A DNA stretch of 64,000 nt from Silurus meridionalis (GCF_014805685.1 NC_060898.1:6686001-6750000), one strand, 5' to 3'; positions 12,001 to 22,494 are shown, counted from the first letter of the stretch. The notes: a model not told the origin generated them from the sequence alone. Translations and numbers: made by a program.

Positions 12001-12858
12001 CAGGAAGTCGGCCATTTTGGATGGTTTCAAAAGTGCATGTGGTGAACTTTTAAATACTCCTCCTAGGGAATTCATGCGATTGACATCAGAAGTGGTGAAC
12101 ATGATGCCGAGACATTGCACTTGCAAAATTGTGAAGGGATTTTTGATATCTCGAACGGTGCTGCCATGGCGAGGCGACAAATTTATGGCGAATTCAGAGA
12201 AACAGGAAGTGTCTAATATCTAAAGCAAAAAAATTTCTAATTGTATGACACGCGGTGTGTATGTTCGGCCAAGGATTCCGATCGCATCGATGTGCCTATT
12301 GTGAATCTTGGACATAGCGCCACCAACAGGCGCCAGGAAGTGTGTCAGTCACAAAAGGTGGATTTTTTTAGAGTTGCATGTGGTGACCTTTTAAATACTC
12401 CTCCCAGGATATTTATGCGATTGACACCAAACGTAATCAACATGATGCGGAGACATTGTAGATGATAAATTGCAACGTGATTTTTGATATCTCGAACGCT
12501 GTTCCCATGGCAACGCGTCAAACTTTACTTTTATTTCAGGCATATTTAAGGCTTTTGGCGTGCTTAGATTATCTTGAAATTTGACACATACATCACATTT
12601 GACAAGTCACATACATCACAAGTGTGGACAAAAAGGTCGGACAATGGTGTGTCTCTTAAGTAGCTCACTAGTGCCCCCGTTTGTCTAAAATGTGGGGTTT
12701 CTTTTACCTACAGTCCACAAATGGGTCAGTAACAACATAAAATAGTCCACTGATATTTACCCACTTGATGCACTTGCCCACCGTGCATTGTTTTCTGGAA
12801 GGCACGGTATAGCGATTCACAAATGTGCGAGGGCCCGCCATCGCTGCTTGCAGCTATA
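8936..12858. repeat. 3.9 kb higher-order tandem repeat of unknown class
   Basis: Two large copies are visible, about 9,100-10,982 and 11,005-12,858. Each opens with 'acattgg' and 'ggtcccttaacatac', and closes with 'gagggcccgccatcgctgct' plus 'tgcagctatattt'. Each copy contains two subunits, and each subunit two versions of a block beginning GGTGAACTTTTAAATACT. That block occurs eight times, at 9419, 9755, 10199, 10538, 11312, 11567, 12041 and 12382. The block 'ctgtagcgccccctgtaat' occurs four times (about 9240, 10019, 11132, 11860). No long open frame exists: the short recurrent frames of 63-78 codons are shared only because the DNA is repeated. Short hairpins lie near both ends. I do not recognise transposase or reverse transcriptase in it. 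Confidence 0.85.
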
Positions 12859-13346
12859 TTTTTTTATTGGTTTTAAAATTGTATATACATTATGATAGAA
12901 CAAATATAGAATTAAGTCAACAAAAACTTGGCAATAACCCAGAACGTGTTATATATTGTCAATTATTTAAATCGATTCACTTTTTGCTTTGATAATGGCA
13001 CATTCTTGGTATTCTCTCAGTCATCCTCATCACCTGGAATGGCTTTCCAACTATCTTAGAGTTCCTAGCGGTGTTGTACTTGTTGTCTGCTTTTTCTTCA
13101 CTCTCGAACAATCGAAACTGGATTTAGATTTAGCTCTTCATTAACCTAGAGGTGTGTTTGCAGTCATTACCCATTACCCTAAAGACGGAAACAAAAATCT
13201 CTAGTTTGGATTTATCCGACCAAAGGATACTGACACTTTTTGACTGATCTAATGTCTATTTCTTGGCCTCAGCAAGTCTTCTGCTTGTTTCTGGTTTCTT
13301 TACCACAATTTGACTATGAAGGCCTTACTCACATAGCCTCCTCTGA

Positions 13347-13590
13347 ACAGTGGAAGTTGAAATCTGTCTGCCACTTAAACTCTGAAAAGCATTTATGTTA
13401 AATCTGAAGTTTCTGTGACTGTTAATTCTAATAAACTAATCTTCTGCAGCAGAGGTAGCTCTTCTTAACAGCAGATGTTGAAATATATCTGCCACTTGAA
13501 CTCTGAGAAGCATTTATGTAAATCAGTGGTTTCTGAGGCTGGTAATTCTAATAAACTCATCTTCTGCAGTAGAGGTAGCTCTTAGTCTTT
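13347..13590. repeat. Tandem duplication of about 120 bp inside Tc1-B
   Basis: Two adjacent units share 'ctgccactt.aactctga.aa', 'gcatttatgt' and 'ttctaataaact.atcttctg' followed by 'cag.agaggtagctctt'. They begin near 13,347 and 13,469. This is a local duplication within the Tc1-B body. Confidence 0.75.
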
Positions 13591-13879
13591 CTTTTTTGGG
13601 GATAGTCCTCATGAGAACCTACTTCATCTTAACATTTGATGGTTTTGGTACATGCATTTAGGGATACCTTTTTTTTTTTTTACCTTAATTTCTTAAAATA
13701 ACGATGGACACTCTCTTCTCTTTACTTACCTCAGTGTTTCGTGCCATAATGTTGATCTGTACATTAGTTAACACTAACACGGGGTATTGATTTTGTGATC
13801 TGTTGTAAATAATAAAAATAAAGAAATACAACTGAAACAGGTGTGTCCAAACGTTTTACATATTTAAATAAAATAGATT

Positions 13880-14258
13880 ACAGAATTTCTGAATATTTTA
13901 AACAATCATAACGGAGGAGTGTTTTGCGCTGGATCCACTGGAGTGAACTTGTTTATGACCTCTAGGTGGCGATAAAGATTTTAAACCTTTTTTTTTCTCT
14001 ACATAAGAAGAAGACAAATTGAGTTGACGGAAGCGGTAAGTTTGCTGTGAGTACAATATTTTGAATTGCTCCACTTTTAATGGGGAGAATTAGAAGATGT
14101 AACGTTTATGTGAAGTAACACGTTTGTTTGTTTTTTTTTATATGTATTTTTTAACGTGCTTCTGCTAACGTTACTTAAACGGCCAGCTAAGATCCCGTTT
14201 ATGCTAGCTCTGAATGAATAGTATTTGCATTAAATCAGTAGGTGCTGTGTGATTACTG
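13880..14258 (+). promoter_or_regulatory. mzt2: Probable mzt2 promoter and non-coding first exon
   Basis: This is the region between the last transposon base and the mzt2 ATG. A good splice donor, GCG|GTAAGT, sits at 14,035/14,036 just after an ETS-like ACGGAAGCGG. Its likely partner acceptor, 'aaatcag', lies 20 bases before the ATG exon. A non-coding first exon ending at 14,035 is therefore plausible. A CTCF-like motif lies at 13,958-13,973. There is no TATA box or CpG island. The start of transcription is not determined. Confidence 0.4.
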
Positions 14259-17200
14259 ATGAGCTCCCAGTCCAGTCAGCCTGGCAGTATGCCCACCGCT
14301 CCGGATTCTCCATCACTCGGTGTCACGGTCAGTGGCAATGTGCAGAAATACAGCGTGAAAAAGAAAAAGGTCCTCAACGCTGAAGAAGCTGAGCTGTTCG
14401 AGCTCACTCAGGCTGCTGGAATAGTCATGGACCAGGAGGTCTTCAAGTGAGTCCTGATAACTGTTTATCAGAGAATCCACTCATCTTTACCTGCCCATAT
14501 TTCTATCTATTAGTGGTGTAGCGGTAAACAAAATTCACGGTTCGGTTCGATTTCGGTCATGAACGCAGTTTAGTATTATCAACATTTGTGAACAATAACA
14601 GTTTACATTTTTTAAATCATTTTAAATCAAATGCCTGCTTGGTTCAATAATATATAAAATAATATTTTATAATAATGTATCAAAAATGAAATAGAAAAAT
14701 AAAATAGAGCAAATAAAGGGGCTCCAGACTGCAACTAAAATAATAAATTGCGAGTAATATTTTTGCCTAGATCATATAAATGTACACGTTATGACCGTGT
14801 AATCTGCACGTTATGACTTTATCTGCGTGTTCTGTAAGGAATGGCCTTTCACGTCATTTGGTGACGTAATAAACTAAGACGCATGAAAGCGGTAAAATAA
14901 CCGGGCAGTTAAATCAAAACTCACCTTCCCTCATCAGAAAAAAACATGTCGAAACTAAAAATATTAGACTTTTTTTCAGTCTCTATTTCTGTCCAACTGT
15001 TTCCCTGTAGTAAAAAGTCAGACTGAGAGAGGGAGAACGACAGAGGCACTGAGGACCATCTTTTTATGTCAGTTAGTGGAAACATAAATAATAGGATTTA
15101 AGAGTTTTCATGGCGACATCTGCTCTAAAGCGGGTAGAGAAATTGCAGGGGAAAACTGATTTCATTTCCCGAACAGATCATTTTAAAAAAAAAGAGACGG
15201 TACGAAAACACGGCTATAGTCAAAAGCAGAAAAATGCTCGTGATCACATAATGGCGAAAAGCGCGCCACAGAAAAGACCGTTAACGCTCGCGCTGTCTCG
15301 TGCAAGAGCTAAAAAATAAAATTCAACACCACCTATATGATCGCTTTAATTCCCAGGCCATGCTGTAAAATGATGATGTACACACGACAGGATGACTAAA
15401 AGTAAGTGTTTTAAATGATTTAAAGTTCATTCTTGTGTGGCACATAAAAATATAATTTGGCACCTGTTGTTTTTCTCACAGGAGCCAATGGCTCCTTAAA
15501 ATAAAAGTGCTCCTTTGACTAAAAGTACAAATTTATTTGCCTTTAAATGTACTTTGACTATCCAAGGTACTAGGATTTATTATGGCTATAATGTCCCTAT
15601 TATCATCTTTGTCAAAAGACTGTTGCTTAATCAACTCGGTTTAGGTGAAAATACCCTAATATTATTATTATTATTATTATTATTTTTATTTTATTTTTTT
15701 TTTTTACAATCTATAATTATATTAATTAGTCGAACACTGATTGATATCTATTAAATTTATCTTGAGCCAAAAACCTTTTTCAGTTTAGAGTCCAGAGATT
15801 TTTCCATCATTTATTCCTCTTAAAATGTTCTGCTTACTGTTGAACTGATGCTGAACTGTATGTTCATGCTAAGTAGATACCATCAAGCATCAGTACTGAT
15901 GTGTAAAAAAGCTGCTTAAGTACAGTAACAATTAAAATTGTCTTTGTTACAGTCCACCACTTATAAAATAGTATGGTATGAATACGTACCGTTACTCCCC
16001 TGATATCTATACATTTACCTGCTACTGATTTGAGGGCTCTACACATATGAAATGATTGCAGTGAAAAACTGAAAATGTGTTGTTGAAAAGTTCTTGAAAA
16101 TGGCCCTGTAAGTGTATCTGTGACCAAATCAATTTCTTCTCCTGTGTCAGCCATTGTGGAATTGAAAAAAACAGCTATTAAATCTACAAACATTTATTTT
16201 TTCTAGCTCTGACTAGTGCGGTCTATGACCATCCAATCAAAGGTTGTGAAAATGCAGACATTCTTGTACGCCCTCTAGATGTCGCCGGTGTCACAAACTC
16301 GAAAATCAACATGTAATTTATCCTGCAGGCACCCACACATGACCCTGGATCTCTAACATAAACATACACTACTTATATCAGCGTAACCGAGAGAAAAGCT
16401 ATGAAATGGGGAGAATAGAGTATTGGGACAAATTGTATACATATTCATAGGAAGATTAAAATGTAAGTCAGTGATTCTGATGTTCTGTTGGGCCCTTGCT
16501 GGCCCTGACCGCCCCTGCCTGTTACTTATTTAAGTGCTCTATACATAAGAAATGATTGCTGTTAAACATCCTGTAGTGATATCTGAGCTCTTTATATCTA
16601 AAGGGAAGTGACCTGAGATGACATTCTGTCTAAAGATCATAATGCAGCTCAAAGTGTGTATTGATCTCTATATATGTAATGCTTTATTTATTTTATATAC
16701 GTATCTGGATCATAACTTCAAGTATAGTAATATGATTTTGATTTTGGCCAGTCATATCGACTTCACCAGTGAATTTCTTCTTAAGTGGAATAAAATCAAT
16801 TCATTCTAAAGTGATCAAAGCTCTGAATGATCCACATCCACAGGGCCACCTCACTTAGTCAAGATTTTTTAGTTTAAGGTGGAAATGTTTATCTAAACAG
16901 ACATATTTTACTCGCAATTAAATAGTATTTCAACTGAAACACTTTTCTTGATTTAGAACCAGTGTAGCTGCTGAAGAATGGAAAGTATATTTTGTCAAAT
17001 TCTCCTCTATTGCTGAAGTCATGTTTTGTCAAATTTAAAAAGAAAGACAACTGCAATAAAATGTATACATATATAGAAAGAACTCGACAAGAAACACCGT
17101 AAAACTAATGGCAGGCATCTGTAAAGACGCACTAATAACATTACAATTTCATAGAAAATGGAGCAGTGCACATATTCTACGTGCCACACAATGTTAGTAA

Positions 17201-19251
17201 TGATGGAAATGATAGTAATAGTAGTTTAGTATAGTAATAGATAGTAATTTCTCTTTGCTTTTGTAGGATCATTGTGGACCTCCTGAAGATGAACGTGGCC
17301 CCTCTAGCTGTATTCCAGACTTTGAAAGCAATGTGTGCAGGTCAAAAGATTTCTGACACGATCGCCCCAGACTTATCAACTGCCACTGAGGCCAGAGGTC
17401 AGTCCAGTGCCTCAGGAGGTGCACTTATAATGCTACTGAACTGATCTGCTATGCTTTTGACACAGAAGCTCACAGAATTAAACATTTATTTTGTATAGTT
17501 CATTTCAAATGCAGTGTTTTATTTCATATAGTAAATAAGTTCCAAAGAATCGTTACTCCCTTAAATAATAAGCAGTGTGAAAGTATATAAAATTAGACAA
17601 AAGCATTAACGATGAGACGATTATTATTAGCCTTGTTTTTTTTTTTGTTCCAAAATATAACTAGATTTCATATTTCTGTATTTCATTAAGTAAGTTGCTG
17701 ACTAAGGATTACTTCAGTCCAAAATCAATGGGGTGTTTTCTTTAAAGGGGGCCAGATAACCCCTCATCAACTCACTATATGCCTGTTACCACATAGTACA
17801 CCCAGTTGTATCGGATGTCTTTGGATGAGGTGGAATGAAATTTTCCCTTCACTTTAAGTAGTAAATGCAAACCTGTTCCAGCATGGCATTGTGCACGAAG
17901 CAAGCTCCCTGAAGATTTTACATGGTTTGGAGTTAAAGATCTTAATTGGCCTGCCGCAGAGCTCTGACCTAAACCCTATTGAGCACTTTTGGGATGAATT
18001 TGGAACGCTGACCGCGCCCCAGACCCCTCCTCTTAACAACAGTACCTGATGCACTTGTGGTTGAATGAGCACAAATCTTCACAAGCACACTCCAAAATCA
18101 AGTGGAACATCTTCCAAGAAAAGGTTTTTTATAACAGTGAATGGGGACTAATTATAAAATTGGATGTTCAGAAAGCACATACTTTCAGGGGTTATGTAGT
18201 TAAGTCAAGTCAAGTATATTACTATAGCACTTTTCACAACAGACATTGTCTCAAAGCAGCTTTACAGAATTTTAAGAGTTAAGGTGAACGATGTGTATTT
18301 ATCCCTGATGAGCAGGCCATGGCGACTGTGGCTCAGACTCAAAAGGGGACCCCCCATTTGGGTGACATCAAGTGTGAGATTATAAATCTTCAAACAATAC
18401 AGAACACTGGAGATTATGGTCAGGGGTTCACAAATCTTTGTTCTTATAGTTTATATGAAAGAAGAGTGGGACTGATAAATGTTTGTTTTGAAACATTCTG
18501 GGTATTTATTTATTGCTATCAATATGCCATTGCACTAATAAAATGGCTGAATACTCTGTTGAACTATGTGTTGCATGACCAGCACTTATTAGTCATGGTA
18601 TTAGTCAGACCCATAGTATGAAAAAGCCAAACTTGTTCAGAATGTTTTCTGACATATAATCCACCGATAAGGCATAACATTATGACCATCTAATATTGTG
18701 TTGGTCCCCCTTTTGCTGCCAAAACAGTTCTGACCCATTGAGCATTAACAGCATTAACTTCAGCAATTTGAGCTGCAGAAGCTCATCTGTTGGATCGGAC
18801 CACACGGGAAAGCCTTAGCTCTCCGCATTGATCAATGGGCCTGAGTCCACCCATGACCCTGTCGCTGGTTCACCACTGTTTCTTCCTTGGACCAATTTTG
18901 ATAGATACTGACTAATGCAGATCAGGAAAATCCCACAAAAACTGCAGTTTTGGAGATGCTCTGAACCAGTCGTCTAGACATCACAATTTGGCCCTAGTCA
19001 AAATCACTCAAATCCTTACGCTTGCCTATTTTTTCTGCTTTTAACACACTACTTTTTTTTTTTTTTTTCTGCTTTTTTACTACAATACTGGATTGTGAGG
19101 GTTAAAACCAACTACCAAAGCTCTGAATTATCACCATGTGTAATTTGTTCTTTATTTGCATATACAATCTGCGGTTTCCTCTTCCTTCTGTTAATACCTT
19201 CTCCTGTGTCCTCTTGTCTTTTTTTGTGGCATGTATATGTACGTTCTCTCT

Positions 19252-19324
<73 letters not shown>

Positions 19325-20185
19325 CCCAACGAAGAAGAGGACCCTAAGGTCCCAGACAAGAGTGCTAAAAAAGCAACCCCCCAGGCCCCACCCACTGCTC
19401 CCGCTTCCCACTCTCAAAGGGCCGGGTCTAAAATAGTGGTCTACAGCTCTGGGGAACAGAGCTCTCCTCTCTCTCAAGGTTTTCTTCCCCTTTGTCTTTT
19501 CTGCACCCTTTCTCTTTACCTCTGTGTTTTCTTTGCATACACCAGCTTGCTCTTTATCTTTTCTCACATTCATGTTCGCTCTTGACTTTTTTTCTTTCCC
19601 TCTAGTTCTTTTTTTTTTTTCTTCCTCACACTTCTCTCTTTTTTGTGTATTTTTTTCTTTTACTTTTCATTCATTCATCTTAGCTCTCAGCTCATGATTC
19701 AGAGCATCTAACCTTCCTGTTTCTTGCATTTTCTCAAATGTGGTGCGTATTCATTAACGTTGGTTCTTCACTAGTTGAGCGTGTTCGAGTGTGTCCTGTT
19801 CTGTTCAGCTCTGCATTTAGGCACCAGCAAAAAAAAAAAAGAGTGACTGCATGTAAGCATGTTGATGCGCATGTAAAATATAATTTTCAAAGGTTCTTAT
19901 GGAAATATTAAAAATCCAATCAGAATATCGGAATGATGTTTTAATAATTATAGTACTGAGCTTTTTTTTTTTTTCTTCCGTTCTACCTAGCTAAGCAATA
20001 AGATATGTGTGTGTGTGTGTGTGTGTGTGTGTCTTTTTGTGTTGTCAGTGCGCAGTAAATCAGGTACGGGCCATGCAGAGAAGCGCGAGCAGAGAGTGCC
20101 AAGGCAGGCAAGCGCCACCAGGGGGCAGAAGAGTGCCAAGAGTTCAGGCAGCAGCAGCTCATCTTCCCAGCTCACCTCTAACTAA
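14259..20185 (+). CDS. mzt2: Mitotic-spindle organizing protein 2 (MOZART2)
   Basis: Three confident coding exons: 14259-14446 (ATG), 17267-17397 and 20049-20185 (TAA), with GT-AG introns of phase 2 and phase 1. They give 151 residues, close to the roughly 158 of human MZT2. The helical core is the family signature: KKKVLNAEEAELFELTQAAG (about residues 35-54) followed by VFKIIVDLLKMNVAPLAVFQ across the first junction. The C-terminus is basic and Ser-rich (RVPRQASATRGQKS, then a six-Ser run and QLTSN), as in the family. MOZART2 is a small subunit of the gamma-tubulin ring complex. It binds the N-terminus of GCP2 and helps microtubule nucleation at centrosomes and spindles. The ATG at 14259 is the first in frame; a second Met is codon 11. 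Intron 1 holds MITEs; intron 2 holds Tc1 and L2 pieces and a possible cassette exon (19,335-19,478). Confidence 0.95.
14446..14448 (+). other. mzt2: mzt2 exon 1 donor junction
   Basis: The coding sequence leaves exon 1 after 14,446, within the Lys codon of VFK, using a GTGAGT donor. The remaining G of the codon is supplied by exon 2 at 17,267. Reading on without splicing gives an immediate TGA, so the junction is required. Confidence 0.85.
14513..14640. repeat. MITE fragment in mzt2 intron 1 (GGTTCGGTTCG type)
   Basis: The block 'agtggtgtagcggtaaacaa' followed by 'attcacggttcggttcgat' resembles a widespread fish hAT-like MITE end. There is no second copy in the window, so this rests on recognition alone. 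The sequence from here to about 15,080 is AT-rich. Confidence 0.4.
15486..15845 (+). mobile_element. MITE-like copy in mzt2 intron 1
   Basis: Same family as the inverted copy at 1-420: shared blocks 'aaaagtgctcctttgac', 'ttatggctataatgt', 'ctattatcat' and 'tttccatcatttattcct'. It contains an (ATT)n run at 15,659-15,687 and a T-run. Confidence 0.55.
15846..17266. other. mzt2 intron 1 remainder, no recognised gene
   Basis: AT-rich intron sequence. The only item noted is a CTCF-like motif on the minus strand at 16,269-16,287. It ends with a good acceptor, TTTTGTAG, before 17,267. Confidence 0.5.
17820..18165 (+). mobile_element. Mariner/Tc1-like transposase 3' fragment in mzt2 intron 2
   Basis: The plus strand reads a DDE transposase C-terminus. 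'acctgttccagcatggca' encodes FQHG-type residues near the second catalytic Asp, and 'gacctaaaccctattgagca' gives the LNPIEHFWDE block (about 17,967-17,998). Stops and indels follow. The same family gives the short elements at 24,003, 32,458, 43,538 and 49,090, where 'gggttgaggtcag' and 'ctttgtgcacagg' are reverse-complement counterparts. Confidence 0.7.
18196..18480 (-). mobile_element. L2 LINE 3' UTR fragment
   Basis: In reverse orientation it matches the L2 tail at 8,440-8,650: 'actatagcacttttcacaac', 'attgtctcaaagcagcttta', then 'ccctgatgagcaggcca' and a 'gggtgacatcaagtgtgaga' section. Confidence 0.75.
18661..19050 (-). mobile_element. Deletion derivative of a Tc1-like transposon
   Basis: It opens with 'ccaccgataaggcataacat', a terminal repeat shared with the copy at 29,203. 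The minus strand holds a degenerate transposase N-terminus ('cgcttgcc', 'cacaatttggccct', 'ccagtcgtctagacatc'). This is fused directly to the extreme C-terminus ('gttggtcccccttttgctgc', reading AAKGGPTQ). The whole middle of the transposase is deleted. The right end is lost. Confidence 0.75.
19255..19321. repeat. (TG)n microsatellite
   Basis: Pure TG run of about 67 bases in mzt2 intron 2, directly before the possible cassette exon. Confidence 0.98.
19335..19478 (+). CDS. mzt2: Possible in-frame mzt2 cassette exon
   Basis: A 144-base stretch bounded by AG (19,333-19,334) and GT (19,479-19,480) stays open in exactly the phase needed between mzt2 exons 2 and 3: it takes one base from exon 2 and gives one base to exon 3. 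The product would insert 48 residues rich in Lys, Pro, Ala and Ser (EEDPKVPDKSAKKATPQ, then SQRAGSKIVVYSSGEQSS), in keeping with the disordered MOZART2 tail. The base composition is richer in C than the flanks. Against it, the only upstream 'pyrimidine tract' is the TG repeat, and the sequence is not part of the MOZART2 core I know. It could be chance or an old exon. Confidence 0.35.
20005..20032. repeat. (TG)n microsatellite at the mzt2 exon 3 acceptor
   Basis: TG run of 28 bases ending 16 bases before the acceptor AG at 20,047-20,048. Confidence 0.97.
20112..20127 (+). promoter_or_regulatory. CTCF-like motif inside mzt2 exon 3
   Basis: GCGCCACCAGGGGGCAG fits the CTCF core consensus (CCACNAGGGGGCAG type) at essentially every core base. 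It lies in coding sequence for the conserved SATRGQ segment, so it may be a coincidence of codons. Confidence 0.4.
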
Positions 20186-20418
20186 AACACCTATGCATGA
20201 TCTCAGCTCAGCCTGGACTTCCATGCCTGCGATGTGGGAACTAAACGTGATCCAGATTCAACATTTCTTTCCTGGATGCTTTGTTTGTCTCGAACATGGG
20301 GGTTATTTTAATCCTAAAACAATCCCCATATTTTTTTTATTTATTTATTTGTTTGTTTTACAGTGATGTCAGATGAGTGGTGATGACACTGATTAAGAGG
20401 ATTTTTTATTTAATGTAT

Positions 20419-20424
20419 AATAAA
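20419..20424 (+). promoter_or_regulatory. mzt2: mzt2 polyadenylation signal AATAAA
   Basis: AATAAA lies 234 bases after the mzt2 stop codon. A second AATAAA is at 20,448-20,453. Either would give a short 3' UTR of about 250-300 bases. Confidence 0.7.
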
Positions 20425-20824
20425 AATGAACAAAATGTATAGGTTGGAATAAAAAACATATATCAGCCTCCTCGATAAGCTGTTTTATCTGCATGACATG
20501 GGTGACTCCTGGACGGAGTTGCAGTATAAAGATAAAAATGGACATACCGGTATATGAGACTTATTGAATATGTAGAGGACATTCTGTACATCCCATTTGT
20601 TGGGAGTTTGAATACAATGCTTGATAATTTCATGGTAATTAAGTGTATCTACTTTTGTTTGTATCTTGAAAGAAACCATTCATTTTTAATAAAAGTTTTT
20701 CTACAGTGTAAACTTCTGATGATGTTTACTGATTTAAACCTAATAAAAGCAAATATTCTAAAACCACGATGGTTTATGAAAAATCTTCTAAAAATGTCTA
20801 TTTTTTTATTTTTTAGAATAATTA

Positions 20825-20940
20825 ATTTATGTTTATGGCATTTGGGAGATGCCCTTTTCCAAAGCCCTTTTCTCTCAATTATACAACTAAACAGGTGAGA
20901 AATAATGCCAGCTTGGGATTTGAACTCGACCTTCTGAGCA
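20825..20940 (-). mobile_element. tRNA-derived SINE fragment
   Basis: The reverse complement carries the SINE body: 'ttatggcatttgggagatgc' and 'ccttttccaaagccc' correspond to the 'gggcgtctgccaaatgcc' tail seen at 61,285. The far end 'gggatttgaactcgaccttc' is a B-box-like tRNA segment read backwards. Confidence 0.65.
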
Positions 20941-21504
20941 TGTTCAAACCAGATGTGGTTAGTGGGCACCTTGTAAATGATTTCCAAATAATCATTTGAT
21001 TTAACAGGATTGTATGCACAAGATAACCTTGTCATTCAGTATGACCATTTCACTGAATATGAAACAGGATGACAAGTGATTTTTCTTTTCGTTACAAAAC
21101 TTCAATGTTATTTTCTGCAAATGTAACCAATAAAACATTCTAATGGCCATTATAAAGAAATACCTGTATAATGGATAATTCAACTAGCATGTTTAAAGAT
21201 TTTAAATAGATTTGTATATTGCATGTAGTTCAAGGTAAAGTGCAGCAAGACGGGCAAATGCAATGTAGGTTTGATCAATTATTTACACATTTATTCATCT
21301 TTAGTAACAGGGTCGATATAGATCCAGACCCAATTTGCAGAAATACTTGATGCAAAGTGGAAAAACTTGGTACAGAGATTCCCCAGATATTCTATCAGTG
21401 GTAGCTTTTTTTTTTTTTTTTTTTTTAAACTACACACAGTCATTTATAAGGGCAAGTCGTGAATTGTTGGGACGATAGAGAAATGGGTAGGATGGCAAGA
21501 GAAG

Positions 21505-21625
21505 GTTTGATTTCAATGCACTGCCAAGCTCTCGCTGAAAGGCCCTTCAACAAGGCCCTTAAACTTTCTCAGTAATAAACGTGTAAGTCACTCTGGATAA
21601 GCACATCTGCCAAATGAACATAATT
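21505..21625 (+). mobile_element. tRNA-derived SINE 3' part
   Basis: Contains 'aaggcccttaaactttctca' and 'gtcactctggataagcacat' then 'ctgccaaatgaa', the tail block shared with the SINE at 61,129-61,310. The tRNA-like head is not clear. Confidence 0.65.
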
Positions 21626-22138
21626 TTCCAAAATATAACATCATAAAAACATGGGAAACATGCAAAAGTTCACATAGACAGTAAATTCATAGTCAATCCC
21701 AGGACCTGCATCTTTGGGATGGTAAATCTACAATATCATGACTTTTATTTAATATGACTTTCAATTTATTATCATCTATATTTATCTTGATGAACAAACT
21801 GAAAGCATTTTCTAAATTGATGCTTAAAGCGATTGCTGAGTCAATCAACAAAATGTTCATGTGAAATAAATGGTTCATAAAATGAATATATATATTGCAT
21901 CCTATTAGAGATGGAAAGAATGTTGCATGAACACCATATCATTTTACTTCATTGCACATGTTGGAAGGTTTTGATTTGTTCACATCAAACAATTGTATTA
22001 ATGTACTGTAATGATTATTGGATCATTTAGTTTATTTGATGCGATAGTGTTTATTGACACTTTGGCTGTGCAAAGGAATACAGTAGATGTGGTATTTAGT
22101 TTTAACGGGTTTTTCTATATTTTCTTAGCAGAGGGAAA

Positions 22139-22140
<2 letters not shown>

Positions 22141-22206
<66 letters not shown>
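22141..22206. repeat. (AT)n microsatellite
   Basis: Pure AT run of 66 bases, self-complementary. Confidence 0.98.
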
Positions 22207-22210
<4 letters not shown>

Positions 22211-22494
22211 CATGCCAATTGCTTATAATCTATACCTGTTTTTAGTTTTAAAAAAATCAGTATGCCACTAGATATGGATTGAATGATGAAAAGTTACAAC
22301 TGTTGTAAAGTTACAACAAGTAGAAGGTTATAAGTCAGTGAAAATATGTGCAAAAAGCTGAATAAACAATTTCACTAAATATATGTATATGTAAATGTGA
22401 AATATTAAGCAGGATGTACAGTATGTAAGGTGTATATATAGATACACAAATACAAATAAGATATTAGTGCAGATGTATGTAAGGCATACAGTCA

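Larger units (their letters stand above)
8888..13862 (-). mobile_element. Tc1-like transposon relic (Tc1-B), split by the 3.9 kb complex repeat
   Basis: The left end 'cactaccagtcaaaaggaca' followed by 'ttcaatggctattctttatt' is at 8,890-8,935. The right end with 'ggtgtgtccaaacgttttac' is at 13,841-13,860. Between 12,859 and 13,850 the remaining body matches the same type of element: 'tttgctttgataatggcaca', 'cattcttggtattctctcag', 'tccgaccaaagga', 'aggcctta', and an initiator-Met-side block 'tgtttcgtgccataatg'. The transposase would lie on the minus strand and is heavily decayed. The element is interrupted right after 'ctttatta' by the repeat at 8,936-12,858. Confidence 0.7.

Noticed and set aside
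9118..12180. Minus-strand frames in the complex repeat as transposase
   Set aside because: No DDE, HUH or reverse-transcriptase motif could be found in any frame.
9605..12465. Recurrent 63-78 codon open frames with similar peptides in the complex repeat
   Set aside because: The peptides resemble one another only because the DNA is repeated. Frames break between copies, with no start context, splice support or family match.
15110..15319. 69-codon Lys/Arg-rich open frame in mzt2 intron 1
   Set aside because: Short, in an intron amid MITE-like sequence. No recognisable domain or splice sites; composition explains the open frame.
19102..19573. Long frames through the TG repeat (Val-Cys or His-Thr runs)
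   Set aside because: A dinucleotide repeat of this kind leaves several frames open. Only the short phase-matched part at 19,335-19,478 was kept, at low confidence.
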